In this document: one piece after another, positions 55,126-63,465 of the stretch
How positions within the stretch are numbered: position 1 is the stretch's first letter
Layout of the letters: each line of letters starts with the position of its first letter
Source: Rhodobacter sp. NTK016B
GTDB lineage: Bacteria; Pseudomonadota; Alphaproteobacteria; Rhodobacterales; Rhodobacteraceae
Length of the DNA: 64,000 nucleotides
Assembly (NCBI RefSeq): GCF_017303295.1
Contig: NZ_JAFKOK010000002.1
Span: 62,001 to 126,000, forward strand
Direction of reading: 5' to 3'
The notes under the pieces: generated by a model
Told to the model about the DNA's origin: nothing
Database searches by the model: none
The model's input: only the letters and a program-made list of their open reading frames with translations
Program-made: the position numbers and the translations under genes

Positions 55126-56685
55126 CTATGCCACATTGCGGATCACCGGAGCGGGGTCATTCCGCTCGGAAGCATTCTGAAATTCCGCCACCACCTCGCT
55201 AAGCAGATTGGTCGCGGCATTCAAAGCTGTCGTTGCAGCAGAGGTTTCCTCAAACATGGCTGTATTATGCTGTGTGAGCTGATCAAGTTCACCCATGGTG
55301 TTTTTCAGATCAGCGATTCCTTGTGAATGGGTCCCGACCGTCGATGCGATGCTTTGCATGGCATCAGAGGCCTTGCGCACCGCTTCGAGAACACCGCGAA
55401 GGACTGCACCGGCGTTGTTGACAAGTTCCACACCGTTTTGAACCTGACGGGAACTGTCGTTTATCAGAACGCTGATTTCCTGCGCCGCATCCGAAGAACG
55501 CCCTGCAAGCGCGCGAACTTCCGTGGCGACGACGGCGAACCCTTGACCGGCCGTCCCCGCACGTGCGGCCTCGACCCCGGCATTGAGCGCCAAGAGGTTG
55601 GTCTGCAACGCCACGTCTTCGATCAGATCGACAACCGACAGGATCCGGTCCGAGCTGCTCTTGATCTGGGCCATCGCATCCAACGCGCCATCGACCACCT
55701 TCATGCCGTTTTCCGCGTCGGTTCTTGTCTCTGCCGTCATCAGCGCGGCCTGTTGGGCGTCTCCTGACGTGGTGGACATGACCTCGCTGATCCTGTCGAT
55801 ACGCGTGGTCACACTGCCCAGTGCATAGGCCTGTTCCTCTGTCCGCTTGGCGAGTTTGTCGGATGCAGAAGCAATGCTTCTTGTATCCGCTTTGATTGAG
55901 TCCGCGTTTTCCTGGACACGGGTCATGGCGACGGACAACGCTTTGACTGCGCTGTTGAATTCGTTTCGCAGCGGCTCGAACTGTTCCGGAAACACCGTAA
56001 GAATACGCGTTGCAAGATCCCCTTTTGCCAACCGGGTCAGCGCCACGCTAAAGTGTTCCATGACGTTGAGCTGTTCTGCTTCCTTTTTGGTCAGGTTCCT
56101 TTGCAGCTCGTGCGAACTGGTCAACGCATCGGAGAGCCTTGCCGCCTCTTGCTCGATCTGATCGCGCTGGCTCAGCTGCATTCGCAATAGGTAGAACAGA
56201 CCTGCGGTTTCAGCCACCCAAACGGTGCCGTGTAGCGCCAGACGACCCAAATCTATCAGCAGGCCACCGCTTGGATAAATCAGCGTCGGCAGGAAAAACG
56301 TGAGCAGTGCGTGATGGACGATGACGATCCCTGACGCGGCGAGAAGCGCCCGCTGATCTTGCAGGATAACCAGCACAGCCAGCACGGCAAAGTAGATCAG
56401 GTGTGAGTCAAGCTGCCACGGATTTCCGGCCAATGCAGCCGTCAGCAACGGCAATTGCCCCATAGCCCCAAGCGACACCGCGATCCGCGCGATCTCTCCG
56501 CCGCGAAGCTGAACGCCGATCGTCACTGCGGCAATTGCGAGAGACATCGCAAGAAACGGCCAGGGCGACAGACCCGCCAGCCAGGCGCCGATCGCCGGAA
56601 CAGGCGTCAGCAAACCGTTGAGATAGCCAATCAGACGTAGACCCTTTGCCTGCGCAGCTTCCAGGGAAGTGGTGGTTTCGGTCAT
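55126..56685 (-). CDS. Methyl-accepting chemotaxis protein with polytopic membrane sensor
   Basis: A 519-residue receptor. Residues about 18-185 form some six hydrophobic segments with almost no periplasmic domain; they carry [31 protein letters not shown], that is a D-x-H, an H-H and an H...E in membrane helices. A HAMP-like segment (about 210-260) and the signalling hairpin follow, with the conserved tip [27 protein letters not shown] pattern, complete. No CheB/CheR C-terminal pentapeptide is present. The DNA is less GC-rich than its surroundings. It starts one base after the stop of a small membrane-protein gene. Confidence 0.93.
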   Translation of the reverse strand: MTETTTSLEAAQAKGLRLIGYLNGLLTPVPAIGAWLAGLSPWPFLAMSLAIAAVTIGVQLRGGEIARIAVSLGAMGQLPLLTAALAGNPWQLDSHLIYFAVLAVLVILQDQRALLAASGIVIVHHALLTFFLPTLIYPSGGLLIDLGRLALHGTVWVAETAGLFYLLRMQLSQRDQIEQEAARLSDALTSSHELQRNLTKKEAEQLNVMEHFSVALTRLAKGDLATRILTVFPEQFEPLRNEFNSAVKALSVAMTRVQENADSIKADTRSIASASDKLAKRTEEQAYALGSVTTRIDRISEVMSTTSGDAQQAALMTAETRTDAENGMKVVDGALDAMAQIKSSSDRILSVVDLIEDVALQTNLLALNAGVEAARAGTAGQGFAVVATEVRALAGRSSDAAQEISVLINDSSRQVQNGVELVNNAGAVLRGVLEAVRKASDAMQSIASTVGTHSQGIADLKNTMGELDQLTQHNTAMFEETSAATTALNAATNLLSEVVAEFQNASERNDPAPVIRNVA

Positions 56686-56686
56686 T

Positions 56687-56983
56687 TTAAGCTCCGCAAA
56701 GTTGCGCTGCGATCGCGCCGTCGAGGACCAACCAGGCACCTTCGTTTTTTAACCGCTCGGCGAAGCCCGCAGGCTCCGTTTCTGCAACGGCGAGCAGGGC
56801 AAGCGGTGCGGATGTCGGGCCGATGGGACGTCCGCCCGCGCGGTGCAGGATACCCGGCAAACCGTTCGGAGGTCCGACAACGAGAAATGTGGTTGCTGAT
56901 TGAAGCGGGCGACCGGTGAGAGCCAACAGAGGCGCCGCGATCAAGGGTCCGAAGATCAAGCATATCATCGCAGCGACGCGCAT
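56687..56983 (-). CDS. Small membrane-anchored protein paired with the chemoreceptor
   Basis: A 98-residue protein with an N-terminal transmembrane or signal helix ([22 protein letters not shown]) and a short exported domain containing [24 protein letters not shown] and [19 protein letters not shown] lies upstream of the ATG; an in-frame TTG eight codons earlier is also possible. It ends one base before the chemoreceptor start, so the two are certainly co-transcribed. I do not recognise a family; it may be an accessory ligand-binding or regulatory partner. Confidence 0.75.
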   Translation of the reverse strand: MRVAAMICLIFGPLIAAPLLALTGRPLQSATTFLVVGPPNGLPGILHRAGGRPIGPTSAPLALLAVAETEPAGFAERLKNEGAWLVLDGAIAAQLCGA

Positions 56984-57386
56984 CACGGGGTTCCCGAAGA
57001 GAATCAAAGTTCACCTTGAGATACCGCCGAGAGCTTACCCCACGATTAACACGTCTCCGGTAGATTGCGCCCCTATCCCGGCGCATTCCTTCCGCGCAAG
57101 TCTTTGGCGTTGTTTCATTTTCGCGGCTGTGGCCATGTCAGTTCCTGACCCCGTAGCCTGCAGGAAACCTGGCCAATTGAGCGACTACCCGGGGCTGCCA
57201 AGAGCCGCCGATGCCCCCTGCCATCATCATAGGCGCAGCGGCTTACGGCATCCGGCAACACGAACCGCAGCAATGGATATGAGACGGGGAGAAGCCAAAA
57301 TCCGTCCCAACAAAGAGCCAATGGGGCGTGGCGAACCGCTCTGGGGAACAGGTCCGGTCAAAGGGCACAGGTGATCTGACGAAAAT
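56984..57386. other. 403-bp gap between the chemoreceptor pair and tRNA-Leu
   Basis: No convincing gene. It must contain the promoter of the chemoreceptor operon. A 33-codon frame (57136-57035, minus) with AGGA upstream of its ATG, MATAAKMKQRQRLARKECAG..., could be a leader peptide but nothing supports it otherwise. Composition is lower in GC than the flanks. Confidence 0.4.
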
Positions 57387-57472
57387 TGGTGCCCGAGGCG
57401 AGATTCGAACTCGCACACCCGCTAGGGCGGAGGATTTTGAATCCCCTGCGTCTACCGTTCCGCCACTCGGGC
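57387..57472 (-). tRNA. tRNA-Leu (CAA)
   Basis: 86 nt including encoded CCA. Acceptor stem GCCCGAG/CTCGGGC, discriminator A as in all tRNA-Leu, anticodon loop TTCAAAA giving CAA, and a long variable arm (class II, CCGCCCTAGCGGG region). The T-arm GAGTTCGAATCTC is intact. Confidence 0.96.
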
Positions 57473-57657
57473 ACGCAGAAGCGGATTATCCCGCCCACGC
57501 GGCGCGGTCAACGGGGTGGATGCCATCGTGGTATCGTCCGCATGGGCAGGCTGAAGGCACCGAGCGGATACCGGACGGGCACAGTGCGGGCGATGCTGGC
57601 TTGACGCCCCCGTCCCGCTGGGGCACCAGAAACGCGCACAGCCCGAGCGGAGACCCC

Positions 57658-58236
57658 ATGCTGCGATCTCTCTACGACTGGACGATCTCGCTTGCCGCGC
57701 ATCCGCGCGCGCTTTGGGCGCTTGCTATCGTAGCCTTCATCGAAAGCTCGGTCTTCCCGATCCCGCCCGACGCGCTGATGATCCCGATGATCATCGCCGC
57801 CCCGCGCCGCGCCTTTTTGATTGCGGGGGTGGCGACGCTGTCCTCGGTTCTGGGCGGGCTTCTGGGCTACGCGATCGGCGCGCTGGCCTTCGACAGTATC
57901 GGCTTTCCGATCCTCGAAGCGCTGGGCAAGGGCGATGCTGTGCTCGAATTCAACGACCGTTTCAACAGCATGGATTTCTGGCCCGTGCTGATCGCCGGTC
58001 TCACGCCCTTCCCCTACAAGGTGATCACCATCATGTCGGGCTGGACCGGCCTGCCGCTGGGCACCTTCATCGTTACCTCGATCGTGGCGCGCGCGGGACG
58101 GTTCTTTCTGGTGGCGGGGCTGCTCTATTTCTTCGGCGCACCCATTCGTGAATTCATTGAGCGCCGGCTGGGCTTGATGACCTTCCTCTTCGTGGTACTG
58201 CTGCTCGGCGGATTTCTGGCTGTGAGGTTCCTGTGA
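57658..58236 (+). CDS. DedA/YqaA-family membrane protein
   Basis: A 192-residue SNARE-associated/DedA-type protein with about five hydrophobic segments. FIESSVFPIPPDALMIPMI and the LSSVLGGLLGYAIG re-entrant segment, plus ARAGRFFLVAGLLYFFG, are the family signature of lipid or undecaprenyl-phosphate flippase-like proteins. The ATG at 57658 follows CGGAG. The upstream 185 bases after tRNA-Leu hold its promoter. Confidence 0.9.
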   Translation: MLRSLYDWTISLAAHPRALWALAIVAFIESSVFPIPPDALMIPMIIAAPRRAFLIAGVATLSSVLGGLLGYAIGALAFDSIGFPILEALGKGDAVLEFNDRFNSMDFWPVLIAGLTPFPYKVITIMSGWTGLPLGTFIVTSIVARAGRFFLVAGLLYFFGAPIREFIERRLGLMTFLFVVLLLGGFLAVRFL

Positions 58237-58694
58237 AAAACTGGTCGCTCGCCTCGCTTGCGGGGCTCGGTTCTGCAGCGCTTCTGGGCGGCGCCCTGTA
58301 TTTTCAATACGTCATGGGCCTCGCGCCCTGCGAACTCTGCGTCGAACAGCGCTGGCCGCATCTGGCGGCGTTCCTCATCGGCGTGGCCGTCTGGTTCTTC
58401 CCCGCGCGCTGGCTGATGGCACTGGGCGCGCTCGCCGTGGCCACATCGGGCGCACTGGGGATCTATCACACCGGCGTCGAGCGAGGCTGGTGGGAAGGCC
58501 CCACCGCCTGCTCGGGCACCGCCGATATTTCCAGCCTCAGCCCCTCGGATGCGCTCGACGTGATCATGGCGGCGCCAGTCGTGCGCTGCACCGATGTCGC
58601 GTGGGAGATGCTGGGCCTGTCGATGGCCTCGTGGAACGCGATCCTGTCCTTCGCGCTGGCCGCGCTCTGGATCGTCGCCCTGCGCCGCGCCTGA
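58233..58694 (+). CDS. dsbB: Disulfide bond formation protein DsbB family
   Basis: A 153-residue four-helix membrane protein that re-oxidises a DsbA-type thiol oxidase using quinone. The first Cys pair is C33-E-L-C36, the second pair is in TACSGT and VRCTD on the second periplasmic loop. The start is a GTG that overlaps the stop of the DedA-family gene (GTGA), so it is translationally coupled. Confidence 0.9.
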   Translation: MKNWSLASLAGLGSAALLGGALYFQYVMGLAPCELCVEQRWPHLAAFLIGVAVWFFPARWLMALGALAVATSGALGIYHTGVERGWWEGPTACSGTADISSLSPSDALDVIMAAPVVRCTDVAWEMLGLSMASWNAILSFALAALWIVALRRA

Positions 58695-58725
58695 GCCAGG
58701 GACGCGCCTCGGTCAGGGACAGGCT

Positions 58726-59193
58726 TCAGGCCCGCCGCACCAAGGCGGCAAAACAGCCGGGCTTGGCGTAGTGAAGGTGGATATAGGCGACCGCCGGGTT
58801 CCAGAAACACCGCGTCAGCACCATGCCCAGCTCCCGCCCCTCGACCGCTTCGGCGTCGATCATCATGTCATCCCGGTCGAACCTCCGCACCGATATCAGC
58901 CGCGCGTGAAACACCGCCGGCACCGCGCCCGGCGCAGGCCGCGCCTGCCGTACCCCCGCGCGCACAAAGATCGCATGAGAGGCCCGATACGGCGTCGAGG
59001 CCGGCTGATGGGTGTAGTTGATCAGCAACACGGTCTCGCCAATCGCCGCATCCTCAAGGCTCACCCGGCAGGGCACGCCCGGCGAATGCGTAACGACCGA
59101 GCGCCGGGCATGGCGCGCGGCAAGGTCCTCGTCGGATAACGCGAAAAGCGGCGCGAAGTCGGCCTCTGGCAGGGCATGGATCTGAAACGTCAT
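58726..59193 (-). CDS. DUF1203 domain protein
   Basis: A 155-residue soluble protein with the DUF1203 pattern: PCRVSLEDAAIGETVLLINYTHQPASTPYRASHAIFVR near the middle, and VLTRCFWNPAVAYIHLHYAKPGC at the end. GGAGG precedes the ATG. No function is known. It is convergent with dsbB. Confidence 0.87.
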   Translation of the reverse strand: MTFQIHALPEADFAPLFALSDEDLAARHARRSVVTHSPGVPCRVSLEDAAIGETVLLINYTHQPASTPYRASHAIFVRAGVRQARPAPGAVPAVFHARLISVRRFDRDDMMIDAEAVEGRELGMVLTRCFWNPAVAYIHLHYAKPGCFAALVRRA

Positions 59194-59289
59194 CGGGGTC
59201 CTCCGTCAGGTATGCCCCGTCTTCCAGGGATGCCCCGTCTTCGCCGACCGCATGAGACACCGCGACCCGGATCCTGCGCAATGCGCGGC

Positions 59290-59982
59290 TCAGCCCACCA
59301 AGGGATCGAGCGCCGCTAGGACGGGCCGCGTCAGCGCCGCGAGGCTCTGCTTCTGCCCCCCCTCAGCTCGGAAATTCGCGGGATCCAGCCAAGTCTCGAA
59401 CGCCCCTTTCAGCGCCGGCCATTCCAGATCGATCGCCGCGTACCATGCGGTATCGCGATTGCCGCCCTTGACCACGCCCGCCTGCCGAAACACACCCTCA
59501 TAACTCAACCCGAACCGCTGCGCCGCCCGGCGCGACGGCAGGTTGGCCGCATGGCATTTCCACTCAAACCGTCGATAGCCTGCCTCGAAGCACCATTCCA
59601 TCAGCCGATAAACCGCCTCGGTCGCCTCGCGCGTGCGCTGAAGGCGCGGCGCAAAGGTCAGCCAGCCTGCCTCGGCCGATCCCGCGCGCGGATCGATCCG
59701 CATCAGGCTCATCGTGCCGCCCAGCCGCCCGTCTTCCATGCGCACCGCAAAATGCAGCGGATCCCAGCCCAGCCGCGCGGCATCCAGCCAGCCGATATAA
59801 GCGCCCTGATCCGCGAAAGGGCCGACCGGCAGGTAATCCCACATCGCCCCGCCATCCTCGGCATAGGCCGCGAACAGCCCCTCCGCATGCGCGCGCGCCA
59901 GCGGTTCAAGCGTGACATAGCGCCCCTTGATGTCAGTGCGCGGCGGCAATTGCGGCGGAGACCACGAAGACAGATCGGTCAT
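59290..59982 (-). CDS. GNAT-family N-acetyltransferase (RimJ/RimL-like)
   Basis: A 230-residue GNAT protein: HFAVRMEDGRLGGTMSLMRIDP (beta strands), AEAGWLTFAPRLQRTREATEAVYRLM with the acetyl-CoA site, and FEWKCHAANLPSRRAAQRFGLSYEGVFRQA, the Asn-x-x-S pattern of RimJ-type enzymes. Substrate unknown. It follows aspS on the same strand but is separated from it by a repeat element. Confidence 0.87.
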   Translation of the reverse strand: MTDLSSWSPPQLPPRTDIKGRYVTLEPLARAHAEGLFAAYAEDGGAMWDYLPVGPFADQGAYIGWLDAARLGWDPLHFAVRMEDGRLGGTMSLMRIDPRAGSAEAGWLTFAPRLQRTREATEAVYRLMEWCFEAGYRRFEWKCHAANLPSRRAAQRFGLSYEGVFRQAGVVKGGNRDTAWYAAIDLEWPALKGAFETWLDPANFRAEGGQKQSLAALTRPVLAALDPLVG

Positions 59983-60064
59983 GGCAGGATCCTTTCACAG
60001 ATCCCTAACCGATAGCGCACCCCATCCCATCGGGAAAGCGCGCGCCACCCTCACTTTTATCCGG

Positions 60065-60183
60065 AAATATCCTCGGGGGGACCAAGGGGGCAGACAGCCC
60101 CCCTTGGCGCAGGGGAGCGCGAGGGGGCGCGTGGCCCCCTCGCCTCTGCCTGGAATAAATATGCAGGGGGCGCAGCCCCCTGC
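60065..60183 (-). repeat. Palindromic intergenic repeat, copy 3, with extra hairpins
   Basis: AAATATCCTCGGGGGG, then AGGGGGCAGACAGCCCCCCTT as in the copy at 28148, continued by GAGGGGGC/GCCCCCTC and by a perfect 9-bp GCAGGGGGC-GCA-GCCCCCTGC stem (60163-60183). The last hairpin ends six bases before the aspS stop codon and may act as its terminator. Confidence 0.7.
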
Positions 60184-60189
60184 GCCAGC

Positions 60190-61968
60190 TCAGCTTTCCG
60201 GCGGCAGCACCCGCAGGCGGAGTTCGCGCAGCTGTTCGTTGGTGGCCTCCGAAGGCGCGTTCATCATCAGGTCTTCGGCGCGCTGGTTCATCGGGAACAT
60301 GATGACCTCGCGGATATTCGCGGTATCGGCCAGCAGCATGACGATCCGGTCGATCCCCGCCGCGCAGCCGCCGTGCGGGGGCGCGCCGTATTTGAACGCC
60401 TTGACCATGCCGCCGAAGCGCTTCTCGACCTCGTCCTTGCCATAGCCCGCCAGTTCGAACGCCTTGAACATGATCTCGGGCTTGTGGTTCCGGATCGCGC
60501 CCGAGACCAGCTCGTAGCCGTTGCAGGCAAGGTCGTACTGATAGCCCAGCACCTCGAGCGGATCGCCCTGCAGCGCCTCCATCCCACCCTGCGGCATCGA
60601 GAACGGGTTGTGGCTGAAGTCGATGGTCCCGGTTTCGGGATCCTTCTCGTACATCGGGAAATCGACGATCCAGGCGAATTTGAAGACGTTCTCGTCGATT
60701 AGGCCCAGCTCGCGCCCGATCTCGGTGCGCGCGCGGCCCGCGACGGCCTCGAACTGCTCGGGCTTGCCGCCGAGGAAGAAGGCCGCATCGCCCTCGTCCA
60801 GACCCAGCTGCTGGCGGATCGCCTCAGTACGTTCCGGGCCGATATTCTTGGCCAGCGGCCCCGCCGCTTCCAGCCCGGCATCGCCCTTGCGCCAGAAGAT
60901 ATAGCCCATGCCGGGCAGGCCCTGCGACTGCGCGAAGCTGTTCATCCGGTCGCAGAACTTGCGCGAACCGCCGCCCGGCGCCGGGATCGCGCGGATCTGC
61001 GTGCCCGCGTTTTCCAGCAGCTTGGCGAAAATGGCAAAGCCCGAGCCCGCGAAATGCTCGGACACGACCTGCATCTTGAGCGGGTTGCGCAGGTCGGGCT
61101 TGTCCGAGCCGTACCACAGCATCGAATCCTTGTAGGCAATGAGCGGCCAGTCGGCATCGACCGTCTTGCCGCCGCCGAATTCCTCGAACACGCCCTGGAT
61201 GACCGGCTGCACGGCGGCGAAGACGTCTTCCTGCCGCACGAAGCTCATTTCCACGTCGAGCTGGTAGAAATCGGTGGGCGAGCGGTCGGCGCGCGGGTCT
61301 TCATCGCGGAAACAGGGCGCGATCTGGAAATACTTGTCGAAGCCCGCCACCATGATCAGCTGCTTGAACTGCTGGGGCGCCTGCGGCAGCGCGTAGAACT
61401 TGCCCGGATGCAGACGCGAGGGCACGAGGAAGTCGCGCGCGCCTTCGGGCGACGAGGCCGTGATGATCGGCGTCTGGAATTCGTTGAAGCCTTCGTCCCA
61501 CATCCGGTTGCGGATCGAGCGCACGACATTCGAGCGCAGCATCATGTTGGCGTGCAGCGTCTCGCGGCGCAGGTCGAGGAAGCGGTAGGTCAGGCGCGTT
61601 TCTTCGGGATAGTCCGGCTCGCCGAAAACGGGCAGCGGCAATTCGCCCGCCTCGCCCAGAATCTCGACCTTGCGGGCATAGACTTCGATCTCGCCGGTCG
61701 GGATCTTGGTGTTGATCAGGCTCTCGTCGCGGGCCTTCACGCTGCCCTCGATCGAGATCACCCATTCCGAGCGGACCTTCTCCAGCTCGGCGAAAGCCGC
61801 GCTGTCGCTGTCGGCCAGCACCTGCGTGATGCCGTAATGGTCGCGCAGGTCGATGAACAGCACGCCGCCATGGTCGCGCACGCGGTGCACCCAGCCCGCG
61901 AGGCGGACGGTATCGCCGACATGCGCCTTGTTGAGGTCGGCACAGGTATGGCTGCGATAGGCGTGCAT
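60190..61968 (-). CDS. aspS: Aspartate--tRNA ligase
   Basis: A 592-residue bacterial-type class II synthetase: N-terminal OB fold for the anticodon ([21 protein letters not shown]), motif 2 around [20 protein letters not shown], the GAD insertion (about 300-420) and motif 3 GIDRIVMLL near the end. Length and domains are complete. Alphaproteobacterial AspRS is often non-discriminating and also charges tRNA-Asn; that cannot be decided by eye. Confidence 0.97.
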   Translation of the reverse strand: MHAYRSHTCADLNKAHVGDTVRLAGWVHRVRDHGGVLFIDLRDHYGITQVLADSDSAAFAELEKVRSEWVISIEGSVKARDESLINTKIPTGEIEVYARKVEILGEAGELPLPVFGEPDYPEETRLTYRFLDLRRETLHANMMLRSNVVRSIRNRMWDEGFNEFQTPIITASSPEGARDFLVPSRLHPGKFYALPQAPQQFKQLIMVAGFDKYFQIAPCFRDEDPRADRSPTDFYQLDVEMSFVRQEDVFAAVQPVIQGVFEEFGGGKTVDADWPLIAYKDSMLWYGSDKPDLRNPLKMQVVSEHFAGSGFAIFAKLLENAGTQIRAIPAPGGGSRKFCDRMNSFAQSQGLPGMGYIFWRKGDAGLEAAGPLAKNIGPERTEAIRQQLGLDEGDAAFFLGGKPEQFEAVAGRARTEIGRELGLIDENVFKFAWIVDFPMYEKDPETGTIDFSHNPFSMPQGGMEALQGDPLEVLGYQYDLACNGYELVSGAIRNHKPEIMFKAFELAGYGKDEVEKRFGGMVKAFKYGAPPHGGCAAGIDRIVMLLADTANIREVIMFPMNQRAEDLMMNAPSEATNEQLRELRLRVLPPES

Positions 61969-62086
61969 CGGGAACTCCGGGGCTGGGGCTATGGATCGGC
62001 CCGGAGAAACAGCGTCAGGCGGTGGAAGTCAAGGGTGGCGGCTTTTGCGTGCGGTTCGGGCGCCGAAAACGGCGCTGCAAACCGGC

Positions 62087-62947
62087 TCAGCCCTGCGCGC
62101 CATCGCCAGTGCCGTCGCTGGCGCCAAAGAACACGCCGTCACGCAGCACCTGCGCCACGGTATCGCGTTTCACCATCGGCTCCTTGGCGGCATAGGCATA
62201 GGTCAGCGACAGGTCGCACAGCTGGTTGATAAGCCGCGGCACCCCGTCGGTCGCCTGATGCACCAGCTCGGCGGCCTGACGGCTGAAGATACCGGGATTG
62301 CCGCCCGCATGACGGATGCGCGAGGCGATATATCCCCCGGTCGAAGCGATATCGAGCCGCGGCAGGTGATAGCTTGCCGCGACACGCTGGGCGAACTGGA
62401 TCAGGTCGGGGCGGCGCACCATCGCGCGCAGCTCGGGCTGGCCCACCAGCAGAAGCTGAAGCACCTCGTCGCGCCCGGCATTGATATTGGTCAGCATCCG
62501 CAGGTCTTCGAGCGCATCGCGGTTGAGGTTCTGCGCCTCGTCGATGACCAGAAGCACGCGGTTGCCATGGGCATGTTCCGCCAGCAGGAAATCCTGAATC
62601 GCCGGAAACGCATCGTCTTCGGCGCCGCCGCCCGGCACGGACAGGCCCAGCGCCGCGCAGACGCGCCGCATGATGTCGTTCACGCCGGGCCGTGCGTTCG
62701 AGATCATGCCGATCGTCACGCTGTCGTCGAGCCCGTCGATGAAATGGTGCAGAAGCGTGGTCTTGCCCGCCCCGATCTCGCCCGTCAGCAGCGTGATCGG
62801 CGCCCGCGTCGACAGGCCGTAATCAAGCATCGCGTACGCGCCGCGATGTTCGGGCGACCAGTACAGGAACTCAGGATCGGGTGCCAACGCGAAGGGACGT
62901 TCGCGCAGCCCGAAATGCTCCAGATAATAATTAAGCGCCTGTGCCAT
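62087..62947 (-). CDS. ExeA-type AAA ATPase, exopolysaccharide-associated
   Basis: A 286-residue ATPase of the ExeA/GspA family. It begins YYLEHFGLRERPFALAPDPEFLYWSPEHR, with Walker [12 protein letters not shown] at residues 56-66, Walker B LLVIDEAQNL and sensor VGQPELR. Proteins of this type accompany secretion machineries and XrtA or exopolysaccharide loci. Here it is divergent from a priming glycosyltransferase, which favours a role in capsule or exopolysaccharide export or control. Confidence 0.9.
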   Translation of the reverse strand: MAQALNYYLEHFGLRERPFALAPDPEFLYWSPEHRGAYAMLDYGLSTRAPITLLTGEIGAGKTTLLHHFIDGLDDSVTIGMISNARPGVNDIMRRVCAALGLSVPGGGAEDDAFPAIQDFLLAEHAHGNRVLLVIDEAQNLNRDALEDLRMLTNINAGRDEVLQLLLVGQPELRAMVRRPDLIQFAQRVAASYHLPRLDIASTGGYIASRIRHAGGNPGIFSRQAAELVHQATDGVPRLINQLCDLSLTYAYAAKEPMVKRDTVAQVLRDGVFFGASDGTGDGAQG

Positions 62948-63465
62948 GCCCGTTCCGGTTTAGTTGCGCCCCCGCCCCGCTGATCGTTGTCAGCCAGAGC
63001 CATGGCGTTGTCCGTCGGGATATAGGCGAAGTGGGGCCAGATTACCAAATTCTCGGGGCGCTTTCTGGGCAAGCTGGACCTGCGGCCTTTCCCCTGCCAT
63101 CCAAGCGCCACAAGCCGGGGTGATTCGGCGGCGCGACACGGAACACGGCGTAATTGTGGCAGAAGTTCGCCTCATGCGTGCAAATCAGCCCTTGACGCAA
63201 TCAGCGCCTATCGGGCTTTCCGCGACGGAAATGTTTCCACTACAGGGACGATCACCCTCGCATCCTGCAAAAGTTCGCATGTTAAGCGGCATTTTGCGAA
63301 AACGCCCCCTGATGCCCATTTGGAAACAAACAGTTTAGGGCCTAATTATGGCGAAATTGCCGCAATTTGTTTTTTCCGCGACACAAACACGGCTAAAGAA
63401 GGTTAAGAGACGTCGACTGCGCCTGGGGGGGTGAAGTCCGACCGCATCACTATCTGGGCGCTGCC
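62948..63465. other. 518-bp divergent regulatory region of the exopolysaccharide locus
   Basis: No gene seen. The part from about 63220 to 63400 is markedly A/T-rich and holds the palindrome at 63354. It separates the ExeA-type ATPase from the glycosyltransferase and should contain both promoters. Confidence 0.5.
63354..63368. promoter_or_regulatory. Palindromic operator candidate in the exopolysaccharide promoter region
   Basis: AAATTG-CCG-CAATTT, a perfect 6-bp dyad around three bases, 98 bases before the glycosyltransferase start in A/T-rich DNA. The regulator is unknown. Confidence 0.4.

Noticed and set aside
57115-57321. 68-codon minus-strand frame between the chemoreceptor pair and tRNA-Leu
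   Set aside because: No ribosome site, no recognisable fold, and an Arg/Ser/Pro-rich tail. It could be a decayed remnant, but nothing supports it.
57387-57472. tRNA-Leu as an attachment site of an integrated element
   Set aside because: No second copy of the tRNA 3' end and no integrase were found in the window.
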